Counted from the stretch's first letter, positions 44,149 through 53,744 are shown. The stretch: DNA of 64,000 bases from Pseudomonas sp. Bout1 (GCF_034314165.1 NZ_JAVIWK010000001.1:2433001-2497000); one strand, 5' to 3'. Numbers and translations: made by a program. Notes: generated by a model from the letters alone, not told the origin.

Positions 44149-45731
44149 GGCAGCTCCTTCGGTGAGCTGTCTTCAGGGGGAATCGTTAAGTCGATCAGAC
44201 GCCGGGCCAGGCGGATCAGGCGATACAGTTTGATTAACAGCCTGTCGGGCAGCCGCTCCAGTCCCACATCCATGGCGGGACGGTCTGGCAACGGAAGTTG
44301 GTAAATCCCCAGCAGCAGCTGGCCGAACAGGGCTGAGGGCAGTTGCTTGCGATCCTCCCAGTTGACGTCGTCTTGAGCGCGCAGCAGGGCCATGAGCAGT
44401 AGGTGAACGCCGGTTGCGCGAGGTGCTGCAAGATCAACTCGCTCGATGTTCAGGGCGAAGCCCAAGCCAAGCGGCTGACCGATGATGCTCTCGGGGTCTC
44501 CGGCATAGGCCGCCATTTCCCGCGCCAGTGTGGCAATGGCCAAACGCAGTTGTTCGGGGCTATCCAGTGCTGGTGTGATAGTCCAGATGTCGTCGATCGC
44601 ATAGGTGTCGACCGAAGATGCTGCGTCGGTGGCGGTCTCGAGATCGATCTGTTCACGAATCTGTTGAACGCGTGATTGAGGACTGACCGCTGAAACGACG
44701 TTCGTTTCAGGCGGTGTAAGCAAATCCTCTCGCGTTGGTTCGGTCTGGGGTCTGGCATCCGTTGATTTGGAATGGGGCTCGGAGGAGGGAGCTCCTGCCG
44801 CGGCGACATCAACGCTCAGCAGATGGTTGTTCTCTGAGGGTGTGGTCACGACGATGCCCGGCGTTGAGATGACTCGCTGGGTGTCGCTCAGTTCCAAGGC
44901 CAACATACGGTAGGACTGTCCGAGCAAGTGGCTCATGCGTTCGAGCAGTTCATCCTGGAGCTGCTCAAGATCGAAGGATTCGGGGTCGGCATCGAAGTAA
45001 CCCAGTGTATCGAGCCAAAAATCGGCGAACGCGATGGGGGCGGTTGGATAGCGGTTCCAGGTTCGTTCTGCCTGGCTGCGTAGGCCGATTAGACGTTCGA
45101 TCTGGGGCTTACCCAATCCGGCATACAGAGTTTGTGGAATGGCGGGTAGTAAGTGTTCGAGGGTGTCGAGCATCCGGCTGATGTGCGACTGCGAAATCGG
45201 ATAGCCTCCAGCGGCAAGACGTCGTGCCAGCTCACGCTGTGAGAGCACAGCTCCATCTGGTTCGAGCATGGTTTTGAGTTTGGCTACCGCCAGAGCACGT
45301 TCGATGAAGGTGAGTTGGCCGTGAAGATCGCTTTCGGCCAGATGGCCGAGTAGGGCGGTGATTTCATTGCTCCAAGGTCGGAACAGGCAATGAATGCGGA
45401 AGAAGCGCTCGTCGCGGGTTTCCTGCCACAGTTCGCCGAGAATCGCCAAGCGCGTATTACCGCCGTTGCGAATGATGAAATAGGTCTCACCCGGGCGGCG
45501 GGTAATCGGTGGTGGTTGATCCAGCCCTCGCTCACGGATCGAGGCCTTAATATCGTCATACAGCGGATTACGGATGAAACGCGGGTTATGTTCGTAGGGT
45601 CGCAACTGCTCCAGAGTGACCAGCATCGGCGTGTCAGTAAGTGGGTCAGACAGTCGCTCCAGTTCTGGACCTCGAGGGAAGTGGTCCTGGTGTAGTTTGT
45701 CGGTGATCTCCTCCTGACTAAGCTTTTTCAT
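44145..45731 (-). CDS. parB: ParB-family partition protein of PFGI-1 class
   Basis: A 528-residue protein. The N-terminal ParB-type domain has 'LVTLEQLRPYEHNPR', 'IRERGLDQPPPITRR' and 'IRNGGNTRLAILGELW' in place of the classic GERR box. A helix-turn-helix region follows ('LSQRELARRLAAGGYPISQSHISRML'). The long C-terminal part is specific to the ICE class. Together with ParA it should keep the excised element stable. Its likely DNA target includes the palindromes at 47170-47202, not proven. Confidence 0.85.
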   Translation of the reverse strand: MKKLSQEEITDKLHQDHFPRGPELERLSDPLTDTPMLVTLEQLRPYEHNPRFIRNPLYDDIKASIRERGLDQPPPITRRPGETYFIIRNGGNTRLAILGELWQETRDERFFRIHCLFRPWSNEITALLGHLAESDLHGQLTFIERALAVAKLKTMLEPDGAVLSQRELARRLAAGGYPISQSHISRMLDTLEHLLPAIPQTLYAGLGKPQIERLIGLRSQAERTWNRYPTAPIAFADFWLDTLGYFDADPESFDLEQLQDELLERMSHLLGQSYRMLALELSDTQRVISTPGIVVTTPSENNHLLSVDVAAAGAPSSEPHSKSTDARPQTEPTREDLLTPPETNVVSAVSPQSRVQQIREQIDLETATDAASSVDTYAIDDIWTITPALDSPEQLRLAIATLAREMAAYAGDPESIIGQPLGLGFALNIERVDLAAPRATGVHLLLMALLRAQDDVNWEDRKQLPSALFGQLLLGIYQLPLPDRPAMDVGLERLPDRLLIKLYRLIRLARRLIDLTIPPEDSSPKELP

Positions 45732-45745
45732 CTGAACAACCTCAG

Positions 45746-45955
45746 TTAACGCTGGTTGCGCAAATGGTCACCAACCTCGAACTTGACGATCTCGGCAGTC
45801 CCCGAACCTTCGAAGTGTCGGGAAAGTTCTGCGAGGAACCACCCCATGGCCGAGCGCCCACCCTGCAGGCGAAAGACCACGGTGCAGTACTCCTCGCAAG
45901 GTGGATGATGTGGTCGAATGGATGGTTGAACGATGATGGGCAGTTGATCCAACAT
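45746..45955 (-). CDS. Small protein between parA and parB
   Basis: A 69-residue protein starting at the ATG at 45955, with GGAG 7 bases upstream, a good start. It contains 'EEYCTVVFRLQGGRSAMGWFLAELSRHF' and no known motif. The tight spacing to parB (14 bp) suggests co-translation with the partition genes. Identity and function are unknown. Confidence 0.55.
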   Translation of the reverse strand: MLDQLPIIVQPSIRPHHPPCEEYCTVVFRLQGGRSAMGWFLAELSRHFEGSGTAEIVKFEVGDHLRNQR

Positions 45956-46032
45956 TAAATGACTCCTTGCCAAACGCTGTTGGCATCAAGATCGATAAAA
46001 AATGGCTTGGCGAGAGATGCCGGCTTGGTGCT

Positions 46033-46860
46033 TCATCTGCCCAACCTGGAGATCGCTTCGCGCCATTCCGGAAACAGTTCGATGGCCAGCGCTTGCATGG
46101 TTTGCAGCGCTGATGGCGAGCGTCGTTCGCGTGACTGACGCGTCTCGATTCGGTGGGCCGGTAGGCCGAGGGAGGCGGCATTGAGGTACGCCACTCGGTC
46201 TGGAACTACGGTTTCTAGAACCGAGATATTGGTCGCCCCAGCGAAGGTCTCGCGCAGGCCACGGATGATCATCCGTGTGTCCACTCGAATGGCATTCACC
46301 TGGTTCAGGAGCAGTCGCAAAGGGGGCGGTGTAATTCCCAGGAGGCGGAACGGTTCGAGCTCACTGAGCAGCTTCAAGGTGCCGCGGTGCAGTTCGCGAG
46401 CGGCGAGCATTTCCGGCGTGATGGGAGAGAGGGCGAGATCGGAGGCGAGGATGGCCATCTCCAGCAGCACGCTACGTGCGCCCTGGGTGTCGATCAAAAG
46501 CAGGTCATAACTGGGGCGGAAGGCATCCAGCAAATTGCGCAGGCGCAGTCGCCCATCAGGGGCATGCAGCAATAAGGTGCTCAGTCGGCCTTGATCGTCG
46601 CTGGAAAGGATCAAATCGAGCCCTGGAATGACCGTCTTGGAAACAATCTCTGCAAGCGTTGTTAGATTGAGTGCGATGAACTCGTATGCACCCGCATCAG
46701 CCTTCTGTTTCAAGGCGTAATAGCTGGAGAGGGTAGGTTGGCTATCCAGGTCCAGCAGCAGAACGCGCAGACCCGCATCTGCCAGAAGACCGCCGAGATT
46801 CGCGGCCACCGTTGTTTTGCCCACGCCACCTTTGGTGGAAATCACCGATACCACACGCAT
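46033..46860 (-). CDS. parA: ParA-family ATPase (Soj-like)
   Basis: A 275-residue protein from the ATG at 46860. The deviant Walker A 'STKGGVGKTTVAANL' is at residues 8-22; 'LLLDLDSQPTLS' and 'YDLLLIDTQGA' are the Walker A' and B. This is the ParA/Soj type that uses ATP to move or maintain DNA; in PAPI-1 the Soj homologue is needed to keep the excised circle. Starts 4 bp after the alpA stop, so alpA, parA, parB form one operon. Confidence 0.92.
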   Translation of the reverse strand: MRVVSVISTKGGVGKTTVAANLGGLLADAGLRVLLLDLDSQPTLSSYYALKQKADAGAYEFIALNLTTLAEIVSKTVIPGLDLILSSDDQGRLSTLLLHAPDGRLRLRNLLDAFRPSYDLLLIDTQGARSVLLEMAILASDLALSPITPEMLAARELHRGTLKLLSELEPFRLLGITPPPLRLLLNQVNAIRVDTRMIIRGLRETFAGATNISVLETVVPDRVAYLNAASLGLPAHRIETRQSRERRSPSALQTMQALAIELFPEWREAISRLGR

Positions 46861-46864
46861 AACC

Positions 46865-47095
46865 TCAGCCCTGCTGCGCCAAGCGCTCGCTGACCCACCG
46901 CTCGATTTCCAGCGAGTCCCAGCCCACAGCGCGCAATCCAATGCGTTTAGCCTGAGGAAATTTCCCTTCCTTCATCAGGTTGTAAATGTGCGCACGCTTG
47001 AAGCCGGTTTTACGCTCCACCTCGTCACGCCGCATGATGTGACGTTCTACCTGCAGTTGAGGTGCTTCAACGATGGGTAAGGATTGGCTGGACAT
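46865..47095 (-). CDS. alpA: AlpA-family regulator
   Basis: A 76-residue MerR-like winged-helix protein: 'VERKTGFKRAHIYNLMKEGKFPQAKRIGLRAVGWDSLEIERWVSERL'. This is the AlpA layout of phage and ICE regulators, which often activate excision or integrase genes. It heads the parA-parB operon and has the two phased palindromes 75 bp upstream. Confidence 0.88.
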   Translation of the reverse strand: MSSQSLPIVEAPQLQVERHIMRRDEVERKTGFKRAHIYNLMKEGKFPQAKRIGLRAVGWDSLEIERWVSERLAQQG

Positions 47096-47169
47096 GCTGG
47101 TCTCTCCTGGCGCCGATTGGCGCGTAGTGGGAAGTGACCTGAATTGAATAGCAGAAGTGGGGGAGAGTC

Positions 47170-47202
47170 ATTGCACTGCAATCAGAGGTATTGCAGTGCA
47201 AT
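47170..47202. promoter_or_regulatory. Two phased 13-bp palindromes upstream of alpA-parA-parB
   Basis: ATTGCACTGCAAT (47170-47182) and ATTGCAGTGCAAT (47190-47202) are each palindromic (6-1-6), separated by 7 bp, with centres 20 bp apart, about two helix turns. They lie between the unknown gene 47211-47963 and alpA. They suit a parS centromere or an AlpA/ParB operator. Confidence 0.65.
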
Positions 47203-47210
47203 TGCTCCAC

Positions 47211-47963
47211 TCAGATATCTTTTTTGAGTATGCGATTGGCTGCGGCGAACTTTGCATCCAGCGTGCGTTTGCTCAGGCCAGGATCGTCTTTGCGGTGAGC
47301 TGAGATGGAATTGACGATGGAGGATTGACTATCAAATACTGAGTGCGGTTTACCTGATGGCGAGTGTCCTAAGATTAGTTCAAGCAAGGCCCCTATGACT
47401 TTCAGGTAGCCGGTTTCACTGCGGTCACTGAGTTTACTGTTGGACTTTAGTAACTGATGGATATTTTCTCTTTCCAACCCCATTGCCTCAAGCTCATCGA
47501 GTAGTTGTTGATAAGACGCTTCTATATTTTTTATCCGCAATTGCATTGCATCTCGGTCGGCTTGTAAGGCCAGATAGGTGCCAGGGCTGATAGCTCCTTG
47601 TTGGTTGAATGACTGTTCGAAAAGAAAGCTTGGTCTTTGGTCAGGGTAGTAGCGCGCCATCCAAACTCTGAGGTCAGTATGGCGGATAGTTATCTGACTG
47701 CAATCGATGGGCGTGCCAATCGTGACCGACACGCCGAAGCAGCCATAGGCCAGGTCGCCATGGCGAATGGCATCTATAATTTTTTCGGTATTTGCCTGTA
47801 GGCACGGCCATTGGGGGAAGTACTTTGACAGGAGCGCAGGACAGTCCCAAGCCGATTCTAGTATTTGGGTTTCATGAGCCATGAGATTGCACCAGCGTAT
47901 AGCTGCGTCAATGGGCCGATAAAAAATTTTTGCCAAAACGTTGTAGCTATCGGGTTCATACAT
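47211..47963 (-). CDS. Unknown ICE-end protein
   Basis: A 250-residue soluble protein. The central part is a coiled coil ('QADRDAMQLRIKNIEASYQQLLDELEAMG'), and the end 'DPGLSKRTLDAKFAAANRILKKDI' looks like a DNA-binding helical pair. I do not recognise the family. It lies next to alpA at the partition end of the element, where short-lived regulators of excision are common. AT-richer than the transfer genes. Confidence 0.6.
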   Translation of the reverse strand: MYEPDSYNVLAKIFYRPIDAAIRWCNLMAHETQILESAWDCPALLSKYFPQWPCLQANTEKIIDAIRHGDLAYGCFGVSVTIGTPIDCSQITIRHTDLRVWMARYYPDQRPSFLFEQSFNQQGAISPGTYLALQADRDAMQLRIKNIEASYQQLLDELEAMGLERENIHQLLKSNSKLSDRSETGYLKVIGALLELILGHSPSGKPHSVFDSQSSIVNSISAHRKDDPGLSKRTLDAKFAAANRILKKDI

Positions 47964-48211
47964 AGAAGCAGCCTCATATTTGAGGGAACAGATCCGCTAA
48001 CTACGTTTTTATGGCCTTTACTAGCTGGGCTTCTGTGCGGCAACTGTCCCTTGATTCGGTTTTATTTGTTGGTAAATCGATATCCTTTTTTTCGTGAGAG
48101 ATCCGCGCATTAAGCACCTAATGCACTCTGGTTATCGAGTTCTTACGCTTGTTTCAATTGACGATTTAGACGCACAGCACCACGGTGCTTCTCCCAATAA
48201 CCTATGCATCG

Positions 48212-49699
48212 CTAGACTTTGAAAGAGCTTATTCTGTGGTGCAGCAACTGACTTTGCTTATTCAGGAGTCGTGCTCCATCAGCCAGGTCATTGACATAGT
48301 GGGAGACTCCATCACTCAGTCGGTGGATGGTGATGATATTTTCGTTCACCGTTTCCGCGACAGTACTCTGCTCCTGAGCAGCCAAAGCAATGTGTTGGTT
48401 CATTTCATTGATGCCCTGAATGTTTTCGCTGATTCGCGTCAGAAACTCGCCGACTTTCTGTGAGGTATCCACCGCATCCTTCAAAGCATTCTGGCAACCA
48501 TCCATGGCATCTCTTGCCTGATGCGCTGCAATTTGCAATTGAGTGACGATATTTTCAATCACCTCAGTAGACTGACGTGTCTTTAACGCTAGGGCCCGCA
48601 CCTCTTCAGCGACAACGGCAAATCCTCGTCCTTGCTCACCAGCTCGTGCAGCCTCGATGGCGGCATTCAGGGCGAGTAGGTTGGTCTGCTCGGCGATTGC
48701 GCGAATAGTGACGACCATTGCACCTATCCCCTCGCTGTCCCGCATCAAATCACCCAGTTTTAGAGCTGTATGCGTTATCTGTGTGCCCAGATGTTCAATC
48801 ATGAGTTGGCTTGCATCCATCATGACGTTCCCTTCTCGGACATAGGCGGCTGATTCGTGTGTTTGTTCGCTGGTGCTCGAGGCATGTCTCGCAACCTGAC
48901 TGGCGGATTGAGCAAGTTGTTGTACCGATGCCGCTACGGATTCGACCTGCTGAACCTGCTGGGCGGTAGCGTGCGAGGTGTGACCAGTTGTTATGTCCAT
49001 TTCACCGGCATGCTGATCGAGAGCGCTAGAGACGAGACCGACATCCGCAATCAGGTTCGATAGCCGTTCAAGCACTAGGTTGAAGTTGCCAGCCAACTCA
49101 CCAATTTCATCAGGGCAACTGGCATCTAGGCGTTTGCTCAAGTCAGCTTCACCTCGTGCTATCTGCGCCAGGCTAAGGCTGACCTCTTTGACCGGTCGCA
49201 GAATGTGACGCCGGGTCAATAGCCACACAGTCCCCAAGGTAGCGAGCAACAAAACTGCGGTGACTGCCAAGTTTTGCAGTAATACAGTTTTCAGGGTCGT
49301 TCTCAGCGCCTGGTTGTTGAATTCAATATCCAGCATAGCCAGCGCCTGACCATGATGCATTACCTGTGTGTTGAGCCGGAAGGAGACATTAGCCGCGTTT
49401 TGCTGACGTTCAGAAGTTGAACGTTGCGTACGGGAATCGCGCACCGTTAGTCCAGTAACATCGGGGGCGCGCAACAGTTCATTCAGCAAATTTTCGATCT
49501 GAGCCTGATTACCACTCGCGAGCGGTTCGCTTAGGGATTGTGCTGCAAGCTCAAGTAACGTAGTGGCTTGCCTGAGTTGCTGTCTGCTCAACTCCCGAGA
49601 CGTGAATTGATAGTTGAGGGTCGCGACAGCGAGTGAAACGCAAAGCATGACCAGTGTGAGCGTCATCATCATTTTGCCTGCGAGCGAATATTGCATCAT
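48212..49699 (-). CDS. Methyl-accepting chemotaxis protein
   Basis: A 495-residue receptor: N-terminal membrane helix, a short periplasmic sensor region (about 32-135), a second membrane helix ('VTAVLLLATLGTVWLLT'), a HAMP domain ('RRHILRPVKEVSLSLAQIARGEADLSKRL') and a signalling domain whose hairpin tip reads 'EQTNLLALNAAIEAARAGEQGRGFAVVAEEVRALA'. It would signal to CheA/CheW at the pole. Next to a catabolic locus it may sense the substrate; this is inferred from position. Confidence 0.9.
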   Translation of the reverse strand: MMQYSLAGKMMMTLTLVMLCVSLAVATLNYQFTSRELSRQQLRQATTLLELAAQSLSEPLASGNQAQIENLLNELLRAPDVTGLTVRDSRTQRSTSERQQNAANVSFRLNTQVMHHGQALAMLDIEFNNQALRTTLKTVLLQNLAVTAVLLLATLGTVWLLTRRHILRPVKEVSLSLAQIARGEADLSKRLDASCPDEIGELAGNFNLVLERLSNLIADVGLVSSALDQHAGEMDITTGHTSHATAQQVQQVESVAASVQQLAQSASQVARHASSTSEQTHESAAYVREGNVMMDASQLMIEHLGTQITHTALKLGDLMRDSEGIGAMVVTIRAIAEQTNLLALNAAIEAARAGEQGRGFAVVAEEVRALALKTRQSTEVIENIVTQLQIAAHQARDAMDGCQNALKDAVDTSQKVGEFLTRISENIQGINEMNQHIALAAQEQSTVAETVNENIITIHRLSDGVSHYVNDLADGARLLNKQSQLLHHRISSFKV

Positions 49700-50134
49700 G
49701 GATCTCGTTTTATTGGCGTGGTCTTTCAGCAGAAACGATGCAGGGTTAATTTCATCCTGATGCGACTCGCGGCATTTCGGAGTAGGCGAGATAATCGGCG
49801 AATCGCGGATCTGAAATTTGTGTAGAATTAAGAATTACTGAGGTAGCACAAGTCATAGGCGATCTCGGTGTGAACGACGGATATGTTCTCGGTAGCGCTA
49901 ATCTTCGGTGCAGCCGGACAAACGCGAAAGACACACGAACGGCTATTGTGCTCGGTAGGAGTTACCTGCAGATTGCCGTTCAGCTCGTTGAGGCCCACCT
50001 TCCATTTGTCGACCCACTTCCATATCCAGTATTTATTTCGACGAACGGTTAACTTGGAAGCCAAGGCGTCCGTGGCGGGGAAGAATTGAGCGCCACCTCG
50101 ACGTATCGCTACATCGAGGATAATGCTCTTGACC
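49700..50134. other. Gene-free stretch between chemotaxis gene and porin gene
   Basis: About 435 bp. A minus-strand frame (about 49828-50110) reads 'KLTVRRNKYWIWKWVDKWKVG' but has no recognisable start or family and may be a decayed gene fragment. No clear promoter could be assigned. Confidence 0.4.
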
Positions 50135-51133
50135 TCAAAAGGTGTGCGCGTAACGTACCTGCACGACGTAGTCGTTGCGTGCGCGGTTCTCTACTTTGGT
50201 CTCACGATAAGTGTTGAACCAGACACCATCACCATCGCCTACTTTCCAGAACACCCCAGGACCAATCCCAAGCACTTTTTCGCGGGAGTCGGCGAGGCGG
50301 TGACCATTGACTTCGTCATCGCTCAGTTGCTTGAAATAGTACCCATTGAGGCCTACCGACACTTTGGGTATCACTTCATAGGAGGCGGTAAAATTAACCC
50401 ATGCCGCTTTGCCAGCCTGGGTATCACGCACAGGCTGGCCTTCGAACAATTGCACTGAACTGCTGGCTGGATCTTTGTTTTTGAAGTTGTACAGATAGTG
50501 CAACCGCCAGCTCACTTCCCAGCGGGGTGCGGGCATCCAGGTCGCCGCCCAGTATGGATTGATCGAGTAGAAATTAGATCCTTGGTTAAGATCCTTGTGT
50601 TCATCGTATTTACCGGTGGGTAACAACACATCGAGTGCCAGGCGCTGGACGAAAACAGGTCGTCCATGTTCATCGACGATAGGATCGAACTGCACCAGCG
50701 GGCCGGTGGTGATGTCGCCAACGCCAGTGGCGTTGTCCTTGAGTTGCGGGCCGTTGTTACCAAAGTCACCGTCGAGTGAAACGATCGGCACAAGGATGTT
50801 CCAGCCCAGGTGTGCGCCCGCACCAATTGTGTTGGGCGAGTAATAGCTGAGTTGGTTGATCAGGCTGGTGACGTTGATCTTCGGGTTATCAAAGTCTTTG
50901 ATTTCCTTACCCGAGTTATTTCGAATCGAACTGGCGCTGGTGAACTTCAAGTATTGCTGGAACGAAAAGCCGGGCAGGCCGGCAAATCCATCGTAAAAAC
51001 TGGTGCCACCCAAGTTAATCCCGTTCGGCTCGCCCACGCTAGGCGGTGGAGGACCGTTGGCGGCTACAGCATCCAGGGACGAGAGGATGGCAAGGGCTAG
51101 CAAGGTGGGGTGAATTTTTTTTATTGTTTTCAT
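50135..51133 (-). CDS. SphA/MetA-pathway outer-membrane porin-like protein
   Basis: A 332-residue exported protein with a signal peptide ('LLALAILSSLDAVAAN') and a beta-barrel pattern of alternating aromatic strands ending with 'VVQVRYAHTF', the terminal phenylalanine typical of outer-membrane proteins. It matches the phenol-degradation MetA (SphA) family, which often accompanies aromatic degradation genes and probably takes up the substrate. It is the last gene of a minus-strand pair or trio with the MpaB-like gene at 51232. Confidence 0.75.
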   Translation of the reverse strand: MKTIKKIHPTLLALAILSSLDAVAANGPPPPSVGEPNGINLGGTSFYDGFAGLPGFSFQQYLKFTSASSIRNNSGKEIKDFDNPKINVTSLINQLSYYSPNTIGAGAHLGWNILVPIVSLDGDFGNNGPQLKDNATGVGDITTGPLVQFDPIVDEHGRPVFVQRLALDVLLPTGKYDEHKDLNQGSNFYSINPYWAATWMPAPRWEVSWRLHYLYNFKNKDPASSSVQLFEGQPVRDTQAGKAAWVNFTASYEVIPKVSVGLNGYYFKQLSDDEVNGHRLADSREKVLGIGPGVFWKVGDGDGVWFNTYRETKVENRARNDYVVQVRYAHTF

Positions 51134-51231
51134 CTTCGTCGGCTCTATTGTTGTATTTTTTTGGCGCTATATGGCGATTACCAGAGCCCGGCTGGCACCG
51201 GGCAATCGGGTACGAATGTGCTTTCGGCACA

Positions 51232-52227
51232 TTATTTTTTTGCTTGCGTGGTACTTGGCCTTGCGGCATCAGGCGCCGAGGGTTTTGCTCGGAAACGATG
51301 GAAAGGGCAACCCGCGACTTTTGCCTGCTCGCTTTCCTGATCTGCGGTTTTCGATCCCCCTGTAGAGCGCTTGGCGGCATGCGCCGCTTGGCGGCGCTCC
51401 GTGAAGGTGTCCTTTGGATCAGGAATTACTTTTTCACCCATCCACAGGAAACTGGCAGTAAACAAACGCAATGCTTTCATGGCCAACGGCGAGGGCCGTT
51501 TGAGTTCGTAGGCGCGGATCAGGTGATCGGGATAAAGACTGATCACCCAGGCAGACACCAGAGAGTGTGAAAACTTTGGAAAATAACGATCAGCGAACTG
51601 TTGGATTATTGCTCGCGCCGCCGGTGGGCCCATGTCGTGTTTGGGAACATCCTCACTTTCCCAGCGATCCATGAAGGTCATGATTCCATCAAAGGAATCA
51701 GGGAAGCCCGTTATCGCTTCGCCCGTCCCGGCGTTGCGAAAAATGGTCGACATCTGGTGCCAGTATTTAACTGCCGCGAGCTGCTCTTTTTCGCTCATGC
51801 CCGCCATCCCGACTCGTTGCATCAGGCGATGCATGCCGGCGGCTTCATAGCAAAGCGTATAGACGTAGGTGTCATTGCGGCTAAAGCTTTCGCCAAATCG
51901 CTGAGCGTAGTGCGAATGTATTTTGTTTATCGACTCAACGTTTTCGCGAGTCTTGTCGTGGTGTGAACCGTGATGCCACCAAACCTGCATCTTCCAGGAT
52001 GTGTCATCGGAGCGTCTGAATGGGTTTTTCAGAATTTTCCCGTCACCGTTGTCGATGAGAGGCAGCGCGTCCAGTTCCCTTACAAAGAAGTGAGGGAAAG
52101 TGACGGCGTACACAAGATTCATGATGAAGTCGGTTGGTCGATAAGCCGCAGAGAGTTTCCAGATCTCGTCATAGTCGGTAGCGGGGTCGAGCTGATCAAT
52201 ACGCGCGGCGATCCATTTGCGGGTCAT
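51232..52227 (-). CDS. MpaB/DUF2236-type heme oxygenase homologue 2
   Basis: A 331-residue protein. Conserved pieces: 'ESINKIHSHYAQRFGESFSRNDTYVYTLCYEAAGMHRLM', 'KYWHQMSTIFRN' and 'ITGFPDSFDGIMTFMDRWES', the pattern of the MpaB/Lcp (DUF2236) catalytic domain, whose members bind heme b and split carbon-carbon double bonds with oxygen. The C-terminus ends with 'GCPFHRF' before a Lys/Pro tail; the same GCPFH stands in the homologue at 54051. Strong ribosome site AAGAGG before the ATG. No signal peptide. Substrate unknown. Confidence 0.7.
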   Translation of the reverse strand: MTRKWIAARIDQLDPATDYDEIWKLSAAYRPTDFIMNLVYAVTFPHFFVRELDALPLIDNGDGKILKNPFRRSDDTSWKMQVWWHHGSHHDKTRENVESINKIHSHYAQRFGESFSRNDTYVYTLCYEAAGMHRLMQRVGMAGMSEKEQLAAVKYWHQMSTIFRNAGTGEAITGFPDSFDGIMTFMDRWESEDVPKHDMGPPAARAIIQQFADRYFPKFSHSLVSAWVISLYPDHLIRAYELKRPSPLAMKALRLFTASFLWMGEKVIPDPKDTFTERRQAAHAAKRSTGGSKTADQESEQAKVAGCPFHRFRAKPSAPDAARPSTTQAKK

Positions 52228-52448
52228 CGGGTTTTCCTCTTATTTTTGTTGTCGTCTCACCGGGCGCATGGTCATTGCGTTTCCTGTGGATGGCTTACAA
52301 ATTAGAAGAAGTACCCAGCGCAGTCATTAGGCCGGAAAACCAAAATAATGACCGGCTTTGGTATTCCAGTACGACGGACCTCGGGCGCTTGAAACGTGCT
52401 TTGATGGTCTACCGAGTGGAGTACTCCCATCTCACTGTTTACCTGTTT

Positions 52449-53744
52449 CTATTCCCTTTCCTGCTTGAGTACACGGCCCTCGTACTGGGTGATCAGGTGC
52501 AAGGCGCAGCGTATTTCGAGCTCTCGTTGCTTGATAGGACAACGCAGCAATAACTCGATTTGTTGCAGTCGATACACCAGCGTGTTGCGGTGAATGCCGA
52601 GCGCTTCTGCGCCGTGGAGCAAGCTGTTGCCTGACTGCAAGTAAGCGCTGAGTGTTTGGCGGTAGCCGCCGGCTTTCTCTGATTTGTTTGCCAGAGGTCC
52701 GAGCACGGAGTCGACATACCACGCGGCCTTTTCAAGATCCTGACCGACCAGGATCGTCAGGACATGGTCAGCCCAGCGCATGACGCCTTTGATTGGGGAA
52801 AGGATTGCAACGCTACTGACATCTCTGGCTTGAAGATGAGTACGCCTGAACCCAGCAGGGCCCTTCGCTGGTTCACCCAGTGCACATTGAGTTCCACTTA
52901 ATTGCCCCAGTGTTTCTTCAAGTCGTTTCAGTTGGGTCGGAGTAGGGGCGCGCGGTGTACTGACCCAAGCCCATGTCAAATGCTGAGTGAAGGAAACTAC
53001 CAGCGGTGTATCGCCGATGATTGCATCTTGTAAATTGCGTTGTAACTCACCCAAGTCTGAGCTGAGCTTGGTGTTGAGATCAGAAATAATGATACCGACA
53101 TGGAAATGCTCAAGATCCAGGCCATGATCTTTTTTGATTTGCTTTAGCTCGAATGGTTGAAGCGGGCCCGCATTGCCGATCAACTTTTCCACAAGGGCGC
53201 GGCGTCTCGCGATTTGACTTTCCATCAGCACCTGACGCTCGTCCAGGTAGCACAGCACAAAGTGCTCGATGATTTCATCCACCACGCCTGCACCGTTGGT
53301 GACTAACCGTTGAACCGTTGAGGGTGCAAAAGTCCTGGACGCCGACGCGGTGAAAAAATGATTGACCCAGATAGTCTGGTTGGCTCGCATGTTTTTGACG
53401 ATGCTGCTGAACGGTACTTCGCGACGTGCAGCTTGTCGCGCCATTGAAGGGATCAATTTCAGCGTAAAGTGCTCACTGTTTCTCGATAACGAACTCATGA
53501 ATATATCGAGGATGAGCGTTTCAAGGTTGAGGCGTATCTCTGGCGTCGGCAAGTCAGGCACCGTTTGAAATTCGTCCTGCAAGCGCTTGAGGGAACTGGC
53601 GGCCTCCTCAAGCGCCCAGGCCACCGCACCTTCACCCATCTTCAACACAGCATTGGTCAGATGATGCTGACCAATCACCGCCTTGGAAAAAGCGTCCTCG
53701 ACCGAGCCTTTTGGCTGCAGGTGAGAATAGAGATCAGTAGTCAA
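52449..53744 (-). CDS. PucR/CdaR-family transcriptional regulator
   Basis: A 431-residue protein. The C-terminal HTH of the PucR type is clear ('LSAYLQSGNSLLHGAEALGIHRNTLVYRLQQIELLL'). The middle has the GGDEF-like region of such regulators. The start is a TTG at 53744, supported by GGAG 7 bases upstream. It is divergent from the MpaB-like gene at 54051, with a 306-bp intergenic region that must hold both promoters. It probably activates one or both MpaB-like genes in response to substrate. Confidence 0.78.
   Translation of the reverse strand: MTTDLYSHLQPKGSVEDAFSKAVIGQHHLTNAVLKMGEGAVAWALEEAASSLKRLQDEFQTVPDLPTPEIRLNLETLILDIFMSSLSRNSEHFTLKLIPSMARQAARREVPFSSIVKNMRANQTIWVNHFFTASASRTFAPSTVQRLVTNGAGVVDEIIEHFVLCYLDERQVLMESQIARRRALVEKLIGNAGPLQPFELKQIKKDHGLDLEHFHVGIIISDLNTKLSSDLGELQRNLQDAIIGDTPLVVSFTQHLTWAWVSTPRAPTPTQLKRLEETLGQLSGTQCALGEPAKGPAGFRRTHLQARDVSSVAILSPIKGVMRWADHVLTILVGQDLEKAAWYVDSVLGPLANKSEKAGGYRQTLSAYLQSGNSLLHGAEALGIHRNTLVYRLQQIELLLRCPIKQRELEIRCALHLITQYEGRVLKQERE

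Noticed and set aside
49828..50110. Possible transposase or other gene fragment
   Set aside because: No recognised motif, no terminal repeats; kept only as an unexplained gap.
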